The translations under genes and the position numbers were made by a program. Under the pieces are notes generated by a model that worked only from the letters and a program-made list of their open reading frames with translations, was not told the DNA's origin and did no database searches. Shown here in pieces: positions 8,088 through 16,543 of a DNA stretch of 64,000 bases (positions are counted from its first letter, which is position 1; each line of letters starts with the position of its first letter). The stretch lies in NCBI GenBank assembly GCA_041691315.1, contig JBEPUW010000021.1, positions 1 through 64,000 on the forward strand, in the 5' to 3' direction. Source of the stretch: Poindextera sp041691315. GTDB lineage: Bacteria; Pseudomonadota; Alphaproteobacteria; Caulobacterales; Caulobacteraceae.

Positions 8088-8115
8088 CTGGGTCCTCGCC
8101 GCGGGGATGAGCGGA
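8088..8115. repeat. Partial CGCGGGGATGAGCGG repeat (family D fragment)
   Basis: This stretch shares the GGTCC...CGCGGGGATGAGCGG core with 21221-21250 and, on the other strand, 27102-27135. It lacks the opposite hairpin arm. Two repeat families therefore adjoin here, as they also do at 27.1 kb. Confidence 0.5.
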
Positions 8116-8142
8116 TAAAAGGGACAGGCCTCAGCGCTCGGC

Positions 8143-8589
8143 TTAACGGTTCTCGTCCAGCCATTGCCTGAGCGCGCTCAGGAAGGGCAGGGCGGTGGCA
8201 AAGTCGGCCTCGCTGAACCGCGCCCGCAGGGCGTCCATGGCCGGGCGGGCGGCTTTGACGCCCAGGTCGTGGGCGGCGAGGCCGGCGGGGGTGACCGAGA
8301 CACGCTTGCGGCGGCCGTCGTCCGCATCGCCGACCACGCTCACGAAGCCCTGCGCCTCCAGCCGCTGCAGGGTGTTGGTCATGGCGCCCTTGGTGACCTG
8401 GAAGGCCTGGGCGAGCTGAACGGGGTTCTGTTCGCCGCCGTGCTGGGCCAGATGGGTCAGGAGGCCGAACTGGGCCTGGCTGAGCCCGTCGGGCAGAGCG
8501 CGCTCCAGCCGGTTGCGGGTCAGCTGGCCGATGATGCCGATCTCGGTGAAGACCTGGACGTCGGCGCGGGCTCTGGGTGTGCGGCTCAT
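8143..8589 (-). CDS. MarR family transcriptional regulator
   Basis: 148 residues. A winged helix-turn-helix is visible: LSQAQFGLLTHLAQHGGEQNPVQLAQAFQVTKGAMTNTLQRLEAQGFV, with the wing DADDGRRKRVSVTPAG that is diagnostic of MarR proteins. Flanking helices form the dimer interface. No nearby transporter or enzyme gene is a clear target. A perfect 16-bp palindrome at 8611-8626 lies just upstream of its start and suggests autorepression. Ligand unknown. Confidence 0.88.
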   Translation of the reverse strand: MSRTPRARADVQVFTEIGIIGQLTRNRLERALPDGLSQAQFGLLTHLAQHGGEQNPVQLAQAFQVTKGAMTNTLQRLEAQGFVSVVGDADDGRRKRVSVTPAGLAAHDLGVKAARPAMDALRARFSEADFATALPFLSALRQWLDENR

Positions 8590-8610
8590 CGCCTGCCCTA
8601 TTCGTTCGAC

Positions 8611-8626
8611 GGTGAACTAGTTCACC
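8611..8626. promoter_or_regulatory. Perfect 16-bp palindrome upstream of marR (candidate operator)
   Basis: GGTGAACTAGTTCACC is a perfect palindrome whose near edge is 21 bases upstream of the marR start codon (8589) and 15 bases from the rnhA stop. Length and symmetry fit a MarR dimer site. No other copy was seen in the window. Confidence 0.65.
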
Positions 8627-8641
8627 GAGTCGCCGCTCCGG

Positions 8642-9088
8642 TCAAGTCTCCCCGAGCGTCTCCAGCATGCCCTGGCGGGCAAGGGCGTCGGCGCGATCGT
8701 TCAGCGTATGACCACTATGTCCTTTGACCCAGCGCCAGTCGACCTCGTGCCTGAGCCGCGCCTCGTCCAGACGCCGCCACAGGTCTTCGTTCTTCACCGC
8801 GCCCTTGGTCATGGTGCGCCAGCCGCGGCCCTTCCAGATCGACAGCCATTCAGAGATTCCCCGCCGCACATACTGGCTGTCGGTATGCAGCTCGACCTTG
8901 CACGGACGCTTCAGGGCGTTCAGCGCCTCGATCGCCGCCATCAGCTCCATGCGGTTGTTGGTGGTGGCCAGTTCGCCGCCGCAGAGATCCTTCTCGGACT
9001 CGCCGAAGATCAGCACCGCGCCCCAGCCGCCCGGGCCGGGATTCCCGCGGCACGCGCCGTCGGTGTAGATGACCACGTTCGGGGTCAT
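8642..9088 (-). CDS. rnhA: Ribonuclease HI
   Basis: 148 residues. It cleaves the RNA strand of RNA-DNA hybrids (R-loops, primers). All four catalytic acidic residues are visible in family context: Asp in YTDGACRGNPGPGGWGA, Glu in NNRMELMAAIEAL, Asp in LHTDSQYV and Asp in LNDRADALAR. The basic handle region (WKGRGWRTMTKGAVKNEDLW) is present, as in the E. coli type. The ATG overlaps the thrB stop as ATGA, so the two genes are translationally coupled. The thrB-rnhA pairing is common in alphaproteobacteria. Confidence 0.96.
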   Translation of the reverse strand: MTPNVVIYTDGACRGNPGPGGWGAVLIFGESEKDLCGGELATTNNRMELMAAIEALNALKRPCKVELHTDSQYVRRGISEWLSIWKGRGWRTMTKGAVKNEDLWRRLDEARLRHEVDWRWVKGHSGHTLNDRADALARQGMLETLGET

Positions 9089-10059
9089 GACGCCTCGCCG
9101 AAGAGCATCAGCCCGCCGCCGGCCTGCGCGGCGCGGTGCACGGCAAGCTTTCGCTCGTATTCCATCGGGTCCTTCCGCTTCACCAGCGCCCCGTCCGGGG
9201 TCGCGCCCCAGTCGTGCAGCCGGGTCAGGAAGAACCGCATGGCCGCGCCCCAGGCCAGCACCGGCAAGGCGGCGCGCTCGTCGATCGACAACGGCCGCCT
9301 CTGGTTGTAGCCGGCCACGAAGGCCTGGGCGCTGGTGACGTTGAAGGTCCCGTCCGCCTCGAAACACCAGGCGTTCAGCCCGACGGCCAGGTCGTAGGCC
9401 AGCAAGTCGTCGCAGGCGAAATAGAAGTCGATGGCGGCGGCGAACTGCCCGTCGCGGAAGAAGACGTTGTCGGGGAAGAAGTCGGCGTGGATCACCCCGG
9501 CCGGCAGCCCCTTCGGCCAGGCCCGCTCGATGGTCGCCAGGTCGGCGGCGATGGTCTGCCTGAGACCCGGCTTCAACGCCTCGGCCGCCTCGCCAAGGCC
9601 GAGGAAGAGCGCGCTCCACGACCTTTCGCCGAGATCGTTGGCGCGGTGTGCGCCATAGCCCTGGCCGGCCAGGTGCAGCCAGGCCAGGCCGCCGCCGGCC
9701 TCGCGGCAGTGGCGCACGCTCGGCCGCCGCACCGAAAGTCCGGGCATGAACTCGACGATGGCGGCCGGCTTGCCGCACACCGGGTTCAGCAACCGACCGT
9801 CGCGGTCGGCGACCGGCGCCGCGGAGGGAAACCCGTGCGCGCCCAGCCAGGCCATCAAGCCCAGGAAGAACGGCAGATCCTCCGCCTTCACCCGCCGCTC
9901 ATAGACGGTGAGGAAATAGCGACCCTTGGTCGTTTCGAGCAGGAAGTTGGAATTCTCCACCCCCTCGGCGATGCCCTTGAACACCAGCGGCTGGCCAAGG
10001 TCGTAGCCGGCCAGGAAGGCCTCCAGCTCGGCGTCGGTGATGTCGGTATAGACGGCCAT
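9085..10059 (-). CDS. thrB: Homoserine kinase (APH-fold type)
   Basis: 324 residues. It phosphorylates homoserine in threonine biosynthesis. This is the aminoglycoside-phosphotransferase-fold form found in alphaproteobacteria, not the GHMP type. Landmarks: VYTDITDAELEAFLAGYDLG at the start, GVENSNFLLET, YERRVKAEDLPFFLGLMAWL, the catalytic loop GVIHADFFPDNVFF (about residues 190-203) and AIDFYFACDDLLAYDLAV with the metal-binding Asp. It overlaps rnhA by four bases. No threonine-attenuator-like leader was recognised upstream. Confidence 0.95.
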   Translation of the reverse strand: MAVYTDITDAELEAFLAGYDLGQPLVFKGIAEGVENSNFLLETTKGRYFLTVYERRVKAEDLPFFLGLMAWLGAHGFPSAAPVADRDGRLLNPVCGKPAAIVEFMPGLSVRRPSVRHCREAGGGLAWLHLAGQGYGAHRANDLGERSWSALFLGLGEAAEALKPGLRQTIAADLATIERAWPKGLPAGVIHADFFPDNVFFRDGQFAAAIDFYFACDDLLAYDLAVGLNAWCFEADGTFNVTSAQAFVAGYNQRRPLSIDERAALPVLAWGAAMRFFLTRLHDWGATPDGALVKRKDPMEYERKLAVHRAAQAGGGLMLFGEAS

Positions 10060-10158
10060 GCCCGTGCATCGGGGAGCCGCGCGCCGCGGTCAAGGGGGCC
10101 GCCTTGTCCGTGCGGCTCTCCCGTGGTGTAGAATTGGCCCGGAGGGGGAGCCGCGCGC

Positions 10159-11715
10159 ATGCCCGAGCCCATCGTCACCGTCGTGGTCACGCCGCGCGAG
10201 GGGCATTTCATGGCCGAGCAGTCCCTGCTCAGCCTGCTCGCCGACGACTGCATCCCCTTCGAGCTGATCTATGTCGACTTCGCCGCGCCGCCGAAGACCG
10301 AGGCGGCGCTCCAGGCCCAGGCGGCGGCGCGAAACTTCCGGCTGGTGCGGCGCGAGGGCTGGATGGCCCCGTCGGCGGCGCGCAAATCCGTTCTGGGCGA
10401 GGTCAGCACCAAGTACGTCGTCTTCATCGACAACGACACCCTGGTCGAGCGCGGCTGCCTTGAAAAGCTGGTGGCCTGCGCCGAGGAGACCGGCGCCGGC
10501 CTGGTCTGTCCGCTCTATCTTCAGGCTGGCGGCGGCCAGGCGGACACCATCCATATGGCCGGTGGCCAATTCTTCTGGTCGGAGCCGCCGCACCGGCGGC
10601 TGATCGGCGAAGCCCATCGGCTGGCTGGCGAGTCCCCGGAGCGGGTGATCGCCATGCAGCGCGAAAAGGTGGACTACACCGAGTACCACTGTGTGCTGGC
10701 GCGGATGGACCTGTTGAACCGCCCCGGCGCTATTTCCGACGAGGTGCTGCTGGTGCACGAGCACCTGGACCTGGCCCTGTTCGCGCGCGAGCAGGGGATG
10801 AATGTGCTGTTCGAACCCGCCGCCCGGGTGACCTATGTGGCCTTTGCGCCGCGTCCGCTGCTGGACGTCGATTTCTATCGCCGGCGCTGGGATAGCGAGG
10901 CCTGCGATCGCAGTCTCGACGCCTTCGCCAGGCGGTGGCCGGTCGCCGAGCGGGCCGGCTTTATCGATCCGATGCGCGACTATGCCGCCGGGCGGCTGGC
11001 GGAGGTGGAACTGCGGCGGCCGGGACCCGGCGGGACCGATCTTGCCGAACCCATGCAGCGGCAGGAGTTGGCGCAGAGTCGCTATGGGCTGCGCGAGCAG
11101 GCGATCGGGCGCGGCTATTCGGATGAAGACGTTCGCGGTCTGGAGTCTGCGTGCGATCTCGCGACCCTGTTGTTCGACGGCCTGTACCGGCCGGACGGGC
11201 GGCCCTTCCTCAGCCACGTCATCGGCACTGCCAGCGCCCTGGTGCGCTACGACGCTCAAAGCGCGATCGTGCTGTCTGGCCTGTTGCACGCCGCCTATAC
11301 CCACCGGCCCGCCTGGATGGACGAGACGGAGCTCTCGACCGCGCTCAACGAATGCCTCGGCGGCGATCGGCTGATCCTGGCCCAGCCGGCCGCGCGGGCC
11401 TTCCTGATGAAGGCCGAGGTGGACTTGGGCGTGCTGAACATGATCGGGGCCGCAACCGTCGCCATGGTGGCGGCCAATGAGGTCGACATGCGGCTCGCCG
11501 GCGAATACCGCGCCACCGGCCGCGCGGCCGATCTGAGCCCGGCCATGCTCGACCGGATCTGCGAGGCGCTGAGCGCCTTCGGACTAGACGGCCTTGCGCG
11601 CTCGGCGCGCCTGTCGGGCGGCGAGGTTCAGGCATGGCCGGTCCTGGGCGCGGGCGTGCAACAGGTCAGCTTTCGCCTGGATGCGCCCAACCGGCGAATT
11701 GCCCCGGTAAGCTAG
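10159..11715 (+). CDS. GT2-like glycosyltransferase fused to a C-terminal HD-like (DUF6817-like) domain
   Basis: 518 residues, longer than a single GT-A domain. Residues 1-270 resemble family 2 glycosyltransferases: VTVVVTPREGHFMAEQSLLSLL at the start, a metal-site FIDNDTL near residue 90 and a VHEHLDLALFAREQG acceptor region near 200. Residues 330-430 show a second unit with SHVIGTASALVRYDA followed by LSGLLHAAYTHR; its spaced histidines resemble the HLxGTxxLL...AGLFHSxYGT pattern of HD-like DUF6817 domains. The sugar and acceptor are unknown. No polysaccharide gene cluster surrounds it. The GT2 call is fairly firm; the second domain is an inference from motif spacing. Confidence 0.68.
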   Translation: MPEPIVTVVVTPREGHFMAEQSLLSLLADDCIPFELIYVDFAAPPKTEAALQAQAAARNFRLVRREGWMAPSAARKSVLGEVSTKYVVFIDNDTLVERGCLEKLVACAEETGAGLVCPLYLQAGGGQADTIHMAGGQFFWSEPPHRRLIGEAHRLAGESPERVIAMQREKVDYTEYHCVLARMDLLNRPGAISDEVLLVHEHLDLALFAREQGMNVLFEPAARVTYVAFAPRPLLDVDFYRRRWDSEACDRSLDAFARRWPVAERAGFIDPMRDYAAGRLAEVELRRPGPGGTDLAEPMQRQELAQSRYGLREQAIGRGYSDEDVRGLESACDLATLLFDGLYRPDGRPFLSHVIGTASALVRYDAQSAIVLSGLLHAAYTHRPAWMDETELSTALNECLGGDRLILAQPAARAFLMKAEVDLGVLNMIGAATVAMVAANEVDMRLAGEYRATGRAADLSPAMLDRICEALSAFGLDGLARSARLSGGEVQAWPVLGAGVQQVSFRLDAPNRRIAPVS

Positions 11716-11829
11716 AGCGCGTTGAGGAAAAGTGTGAAGCGGTTTTCCGCCCGCAACCCGCTCTAACTCTTAGTGATCGATCACGTTTATGATTTTGGAT
11801 TGTTTCAATCCAAAGCCATCGTGATCTAG
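11714..11829. repeat. Interspersed repeat with two hairpins (family C, copy 1)
   Basis: This element begins AGAGCGCGTTGAGGAAAAGT, closes its first hairpin with CAACCCGCTCTAA, then carries a second hairpin made of ATCACG...GATTTTGGATT and AATCCAAA...CGTGAT. The same two modules occur in opposite orientation at 47749-47852. It lies directly after the GT2 stop codon and before the thioesterase gene, and no open frame is present. Confidence 0.8.
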
Positions 11830-11880
11830 CGTCGCCGGCCGCTCGCACCGCGCCGCCGAATCCGGCATGGTCGCCGGCGC

Positions 11881-12666
11881 ATGAGCAACGAACCCTTCTT
11901 CACCCGCGATGGCGGCCGTTTCGTTCCCACCCCGGTCAGCCGCGGACCCTGGGATCCCAAGTCGCTGCACGGCCGCGTGGTCGTCGGCCTTTTAGGCCGC
12001 GAGATCGAGCGGCTGGTCACCGATCCGGACTTCATCCCAGCCCGCCTGACCGTCGACATGTACCGGCTGCCCGACCTGTCGCCCGTCGAGGTCAAGACCA
12101 GCGTCGTCCGCGATGGCGGCCGCATCAAGGTGATCGACGCGGAGTTCTTCTCGGCCGGCACCAGCATGGCCCGCGCCACCTGCCAGCTGCTTCGCCGCAC
12201 CCAGAACCCGGAAGGCAAGACCTGGTCGCCGCCCAACTGGGACGCGCCCAAGCCGGCCGAAATCCCAGAGCCCGAGGATCGCCGCGGCGGCATGGGCGGC
12301 ATGTGGGCGACCAAGCCCATCTCAGGCGCCTTCGGGCAGATCGGCGACGGTCCACGGCGGCTGTGGATGAGCGAGGTGCGCGAGCTGATCGGCGGCGAGC
12401 CGCTGACGCCGTTCAGCCGCGTCGCCCTGGCCGCCGACTTCGCCAGCCCCTTCGCCAATGCCGGCGACAAGGGCCTGGGATACATCAACAGCGACGTGAC
12501 GCTCTATCTGCACCGCCTGCCGACCACCGAATGGGTAGGCTTCGAGGTGGTCAACCACCAGGCCACCGCCGGCGTCGCGGTCGGCGAATGCTACGTCTAC
12601 GACGAGGCCGGCCCGATCGGCTCGTCCACCGTGGCCGCCTTGGCCCAGAAGCGCTCGATGGGATAG
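11881..12666 (+). CDS. Acyl-CoA thioesterase-family protein (double hotdog fold)
   Basis: 261 residues. The sequence matches the TesB-like 4HBT_3 type: an N-terminal half with SLHGRVVVGLLGREIERL and DFIPARLTVDMYRLPDL, and a C-terminal half with SRVALAADFASPFAN, GYINSDVTLYLHRLP and WVGFEVVNHQATAGVAVGECYVYDEAGPIGSS. The latter is the paired hotdog helix and the conserved end. Such proteins hydrolyse acyl-CoA or bind acyl chains. Chain preference is not evident. It is flanked by two different repeat elements, suggesting a single-gene transcript. Confidence 0.78.
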   Translation: MSNEPFFTRDGGRFVPTPVSRGPWDPKSLHGRVVVGLLGREIERLVTDPDFIPARLTVDMYRLPDLSPVEVKTSVVRDGGRIKVIDAEFFSAGTSMARATCQLLRRTQNPEGKTWSPPNWDAPKPAEIPEPEDRRGGMGGMWATKPISGAFGQIGDGPRRLWMSEVRELIGGEPLTPFSRVALAADFASPFANAGDKGLGYINSDVTLYLHRLPTTEWVGFEVVNHQATAGVAVGECYVYDEAGPIGSSTVAALAQKRSMG

Positions 12667-12691
12667 GGCGCGGCGTTCCAAATTACAGTCG

Positions 12692-12842
12692 TCATCCCCC
12701 GCTGGAGCCGCGCAGCGGCGGAATGCGGGGGACCCATGCGCGCATGCGTTCAAGGATGATCCCGGAGGAAGCTGCCGGGCTCATGGAAACCCACATCGGT
12801 TAGCGACCATGGGTGGCCCGGACAAGCCGGGCCATGACGGTA
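12692..12842. repeat. REP-like composite element (family D, full copy 1)
   Basis: A first hairpin begins GTCATCCCCCGCTGGAG and ends GCGGAATGCGGGGGACCCATG. A second (12808-12838) has ATGGGTGGCCCGGACAAGCCGGGCCATGAC. The two flank about 60 bases. The same pair of hairpins occurs at 54049-54145. The element lies between the thioesterase and the CmcJ-like gene and has no coding signal. Confidence 0.75.
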
Positions 12843-12904
12843 CGATTGTCGGAACCGGTCCCGCCGCCTATCTTCTGCGCGCACTCGCGCGGGAGAAGAT
12901 CGCC

Positions 12905-13738
12905 ATGCCGGACGCCGCCGCCCAGACCCTCGAGGCCCGCACCGTCGAGGCCTCCGTCAACTACCTGATCGATACCGGGGTCAAACCGGTGAACGAGACC
13001 GGCGCCGGCGACGTGCGGGTGATCAGGCACACCGGCCTGCACGACCCTCGCATCGTCACCATCCACGACGGCCGCCCGCACCGCGCCAGCTTCGACCTGG
13101 ACGGCGCCGGCTTCGAGCTGACCGACCATCCGACTGAGGCTAGCGACTTCCACGACCCCGACGAGCTGAAGGACGTCTACTATCCCGAAATGCAGCGCCT
13201 GATCGCCGAGCGCAGCGGCGCGCGCCGGGTTCACGTCTTCGACCACACCCTGCGGACCAGCGACGAGGCCGAGCGCGCGGCGCGCAAGCTCCGCGAGCCG
13301 GTCAGGTCGGTGCACAACGACTATACCGACTGGTCCGGCCCCCAGCGCCTGCGCGACCTGCTGCCGGACGAGGCCGAGGCGCTGCTGAAGAACCGCATGG
13401 CCATCATCCAGGTCTGGCGCGCTATCAACACGCCAATCGCCCGCAACCCGCTGGCCATAGCCGACGCCCGCAGCCTGTCGCCGGCTGACTTCGTGCCCGC
13501 CGAACGCCGCTTCCCCGACCGCGTCGGCGAGATATACCAGTTCAAGGCCAATCCCGCCCACCGCTGGACCTGGTTCCCGAACATGCGCCGAGACGAGGCC
13601 CTGGTGTTCAAGGTCTATGACAGCCTGACCGACGGCACGGCCCGCTGGGGCGCCCACACCTCCTTCGAAGACCCCGCCACCCGGCCGGACGCGCCGCCCA
13701 GAGAGAGCATCGAGATCAGGGCGTTTGCATTTTTCTGA
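12905..13738 (+). CDS. CmcJ/NvfI-family oxidoreductase (Fe(II)/2-oxoglutarate-type fold)
   Basis: 277 residues from ATG 12905, which has GGGAGAAG upstream; the open frame extends into the REP-like element and is not believed there. Family landmarks are RVHVFDHTLR, the presumed iron ligands in VHNDYTDW and WGAHTSFEDP, and the NRMAIIQVWRAINTPIARNPLAIADARSL block typical of CmcJ/NvfI and GA4-desaturase-like proteins. Characterised relatives act in secondary metabolism (cephamycin, novofumigatonin, gibberellins). No biosynthetic cluster is present, so the role here is unknown. Confidence 0.72.
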   Translation: MPDAAAQTLEARTVEASVNYLIDTGVKPVNETGAGDVRVIRHTGLHDPRIVTIHDGRPHRASFDLDGAGFELTDHPTEASDFHDPDELKDVYYPEMQRLIAERSGARRVHVFDHTLRTSDEAERAARKLREPVRSVHNDYTDWSGPQRLRDLLPDEAEALLKNRMAIIQVWRAINTPIARNPLAIADARSLSPADFVPAERRFPDRVGEIYQFKANPAHRWTWFPNMRRDEALVFKVYDSLTDGTARWGAHTSFEDPATRPDAPPRESIEIRAFAFF

Positions 13739-13851
13739 ACCGGGCCCCCCTCGAAGGAGAGGTCTTTAGCCGCGTTGCGGGCTGGGGCGGAAGCCGGTAT
13801 TTAGGCGTGGAACCCGCCGCCGCACCCTGGCGGGTTCTGGAGTGCTCACCC

Positions 13852-14586
13852 ATGCGTCATCCCCTGATTCTGGCCGTCTTGATCTCGGCCCTGGCCATCC
13901 CGGCCGCGCCGGCGCTCGCCCAATATGGCGGCCAGGGCGGGCAAGGCGGTCCCGGCGGCGGTCGCGGCAGCGGTGGCCCGGGCGGCGGCTCCGCCGGCGA
14001 CGACGCCGCGGCCAAGGCCAAGAAGGACGCCGAGTGGAACACCACCCAGCGGCTGGATCTGCCCGGCAAGAAGAACGCCGGACCCTGCCCCTATGTGAAG
14101 GTGCTGTGGGACGCCGCCCGCTATGTCGAGCTGAAGGACAATCGCGAGGCGTTCGACGCGGTGGGCTACACCGGCGAGATCCAGAACCTTTCGTCCGGCT
14201 GTTCCTATACCGGCGCCGAGCCGATCAAGGTGGCGATGGAGCTGTTGTTCGAGTTCGGCCGCGGGCCGCAGGCGCAAGGCTCGTCGAAGGACTACACCTA
14301 TTGGGTGGCGGTCACCGACAAGGACTATGGCGTGCTAGACAAGCAGTATTTCACCGTCCACGCCAACTTTCCCGGCGGAACCGACCGGATCGCGATGACC
14401 GACCACGTCGACGGCATCGTCATTCCGCGCGCCAACTCAAACGTCGCCGGCGGCAATTTCGAGGTGCTGGTCGGCTTTGAGGTGACGCCGGAGATGGCGG
14501 CGTTCAACCAGGCCGGCAAGCGCTTCAAGGTCAACTCCGGCGGCGCCCAGGCGCGCGCCGCGCAGGCCCAACCCGCCCCGCAATGA
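13852..14586 (+). CDS. Secreted glycine-rich protein of unknown function
   Basis: 244 residues from ATG 13852. The N-terminus is a signal peptide ending near PALAQ, and a GTG 45 bases upstream would only spoil it. It is followed by a Gly/Gln-rich linker (about residues 25-52, GGQGG and GGGR units) and a globular domain with two conserved-looking cysteines (GPCPYVKVLWDAARYVELK and SSGCSYTGAEPIKVAMELLFEFG). The end is Ala/Gln/Pro-rich. A periplasmic or surface location is likely. I do not recognise a family. Confidence 0.7.
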   Translation: MRHPLILAVLISALAIPAAPALAQYGGQGGQGGPGGGRGSGGPGGGSAGDDAAAKAKKDAEWNTTQRLDLPGKKNAGPCPYVKVLWDAARYVELKDNREAFDAVGYTGEIQNLSSGCSYTGAEPIKVAMELLFEFGRGPQAQGSSKDYTYWVAVTDKDYGVLDKQYFTVHANFPGGTDRIAMTDHVDGIVIPRANSNVAGGNFEVLVGFEVTPEMAAFNQAGKRFKVNSGGAQARAAQAQPAPQ

Positions 14587-14599
14587 TCCCCCTACGCTC

Positions 14600-14680
14600 C
14601 AAGAGGAGCTTCGGCGGACAGGTCTACCCCGGCCCTAGGAGGAGCTTCGGCGGATCTATCCGCCGTAGCCTTGGCGAAGG
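14600..14680. repeat. GGAGCTTCGGCGGA repeats ahead of argS
   Basis: GGAGCTTCGGCGGA occurs twice (14607-14620 and 14641-14654), followed by the palindromic TATCCGCCGTAG / CTTGGCGAAGGCGGA-like arm. The block fills the gap between the secreted-protein gene and argS and ends in the GAAGGCGG that probably serves as the argS ribosome site. Confidence 0.55.
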
Positions 14681-14683
14681 CGG

Positions 14684-16486
14684 ATGACCGATCTGGCGGC
14701 GGCGCTCGGCGAGGCCGCGTCGCGGGCCTTCGTCGAGGCCGGATTGGAGGCGCGCTTCGGGCGCGTGACGCCGTCCGACCGGCCGGAACTGGCTGACTTT
14801 CAGGTCAATGGCGCGCTGGCGGCGGCCAAGCTCGCCGGACGCAACCCGCGCGAGATCGCCGCCGAGGTGGCCCAGCGTCTGCGCGGCGATCCGCGCCTGG
14901 CCAGCGTCGAGGTGGCGGGGCCGGGCTTCATCAACCTGCGCCTGACCGATGCGGCCCTGGCTGCGCGCGCGCAGTCCATCGCCACCGATCCGCGCGCCGG
15001 CGGCGGCAAGGTCGAGACGCCGCGCCGGGTGCTGATCGACTATGGCGGCCCCAACGTCGCCAAGGAGATGCATGTCGGCCACCTGCGTTCGTCGATCCTG
15101 GGCGAGTCCCTGAAGCGGCTCTACCGGTTTCGTGGCGACGAGGTGTTGGGCGACGCCCATTTCGGCGATTGGGGCTTCCAGATGGGCCTCTTGATCACCG
15201 CCGTGCTCGACGAGCATCCGGCCATCGCCGAACGCGTGTCGCCGCTCCTGGTCGAGCCGGCAGGCTTTTCAGACGCCGATCGGCGGGCCATCGACGAACT
15301 GCTGACCGCCAAGGTGGCCCTCGACGACCTCGACCGGATTTATCCGGCGGCCGCGGCGCTGGCCAAGGCCGACGAGGCCTTCCGCGACCGTGCGCGCCGC
15401 GCCACCGCCGAGCTGCAGGAGGGCCGGTTCGGCTATCGGCTGCTCTGGTCGCACTTCCATGAGGTGACCCGTGCGGCGCTGGAGCGCGACTTCCACGCGC
15501 TGGGCATCGATTTCGACCTCTGGAAGGGCGAGAGCGACGTCAACGACCTGATCGAGCCGATGGTCGCCGAACTTCGGACAAAAGGCCTGCTGTTCCCCGA
15601 CCAGGGCGCCGAGATCGTGAGGGTGGCGCGCAACGACGACAAGCGCGATCTGCCGCCGCTGCTGGTGGTCTCGTCGGAAGGTTCGGCCATGTACGGCACC
15701 ACCGACCTGGCCACCGTGCTGGATCGGCGGCGCTATTTCGACCCTGAGCTGGTGATCTACGCGGTCGATCAGCGCCAGGCCGACCATTTCGAGGTGGTGT
15801 TCCGCGCCGCCCTCCTGGCCGGCTACGCGACCGAGGGCGAGCTGCAGCACGTCGGCTTCGGCACCATGAACGGGCCGGACGGCAAGCCGTTCAAGACCCG
15901 CGCCGGCGGAGTGCTCAAGCTGCGCGACCTGATCGAGATGGTCGGCGGCCAGGCGCGCGCGCGGCTGCACGAGGCCGGTCTGGGCGCCGAGCTCACGCCC
16001 GAAGAGTTCGAGGACACCGCCATGAAGGTGGCGGTGGCGACGCTGAAGTTCGCCGACCTGCAGAACTTCCGCGGCACTTCGTATGTCTTCGATCTGGACC
16101 GGTTCTCCTCGTTCGAGGGCAAGACCGGGCCTTATCTGCTCTACCAGGCTGTGCGCATCAAATCGCTGCTGCGCAAGGCGGCGGAGGAGGGCGCGCAGGC
16201 CGGCGCCATCGCCATCGCCGAGGCGGCCGAGCGCGACCTGGTGCTGGTGCTCGACGCCCTCGACCACGCCCTGGGCGAAGCTTACGATAAGCGCGCGCCG
16301 AACTTCATCGCCGAGCACGCCTATCGGCTGGCCCAGGCCTTTTCGCGCTTCTATGCCGGCTGTCCGGTGCTGGCCGCGGCCGACACGGCGACCCGGGCTT
16401 CGCGCCTGGCGCTCTCGGCCGCGACACTGAATCAGCTCGAGACGGCGCTGGCCCTGCTCGGTATCGCGGCGCCGCAGCGGATGTGA
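14684..16486 (+). CDS. argS: Arginyl-tRNA synthetase
   Basis: 600 residues, full length for the class Ia enzyme that charges tRNA-Arg. The N-terminal Add1 domain is followed by the HIGH-type motif GGPNVAKEMHVGHLRS (about residues 122-137), the VYAVDQRQADHFEVVF block, the degenerate KMSK region FGTMNGPDGKPFKTRAGG (about 389-406) and the DALR anticodon-binding end. An AGGCGG stretch precedes the ATG. A hairpin (GGGCCAG 16497-16503 / CTGGCCC 16515-16521) lies just after the stop and may separate argS from the riboswitch. Confidence 0.97.
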   Translation: MTDLAAALGEAASRAFVEAGLEARFGRVTPSDRPELADFQVNGALAAAKLAGRNPREIAAEVAQRLRGDPRLASVEVAGPGFINLRLTDAALAARAQSIATDPRAGGGKVETPRRVLIDYGGPNVAKEMHVGHLRSSILGESLKRLYRFRGDEVLGDAHFGDWGFQMGLLITAVLDEHPAIAERVSPLLVEPAGFSDADRRAIDELLTAKVALDDLDRIYPAAAALAKADEAFRDRARRATAELQEGRFGYRLLWSHFHEVTRAALERDFHALGIDFDLWKGESDVNDLIEPMVAELRTKGLLFPDQGAEIVRVARNDDKRDLPPLLVVSSEGSAMYGTTDLATVLDRRRYFDPELVIYAVDQRQADHFEVVFRAALLAGYATEGELQHVGFGTMNGPDGKPFKTRAGGVLKLRDLIEMVGGQARARLHEAGLGAELTPEEFEDTAMKVAVATLKFADLQNFRGTSYVFDLDRFSSFEGKTGPYLLYQAVRIKSLLRKAAEEGAQAGAIAIAEAAERDLVLVLDALDHALGEAYDKRAPNFIAEHAYRLAQAFSRFYAGCPVLAAADTATRASRLALSAATLNQLETALALLGIAAPQRM

Positions 16487-16543
16487 CGTGGCGGAAGGGC
16501 CAGCGGTTGACTCTCTGGCCCGCCCAGGCCACCTAAACACCAA

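Noticed and set aside
8642..9778. 378-codon version of rnhA extending into thrB
   Set aside because: The first 230 codons lie out of frame inside thrB; RNase HI begins at the ATG at 9088.
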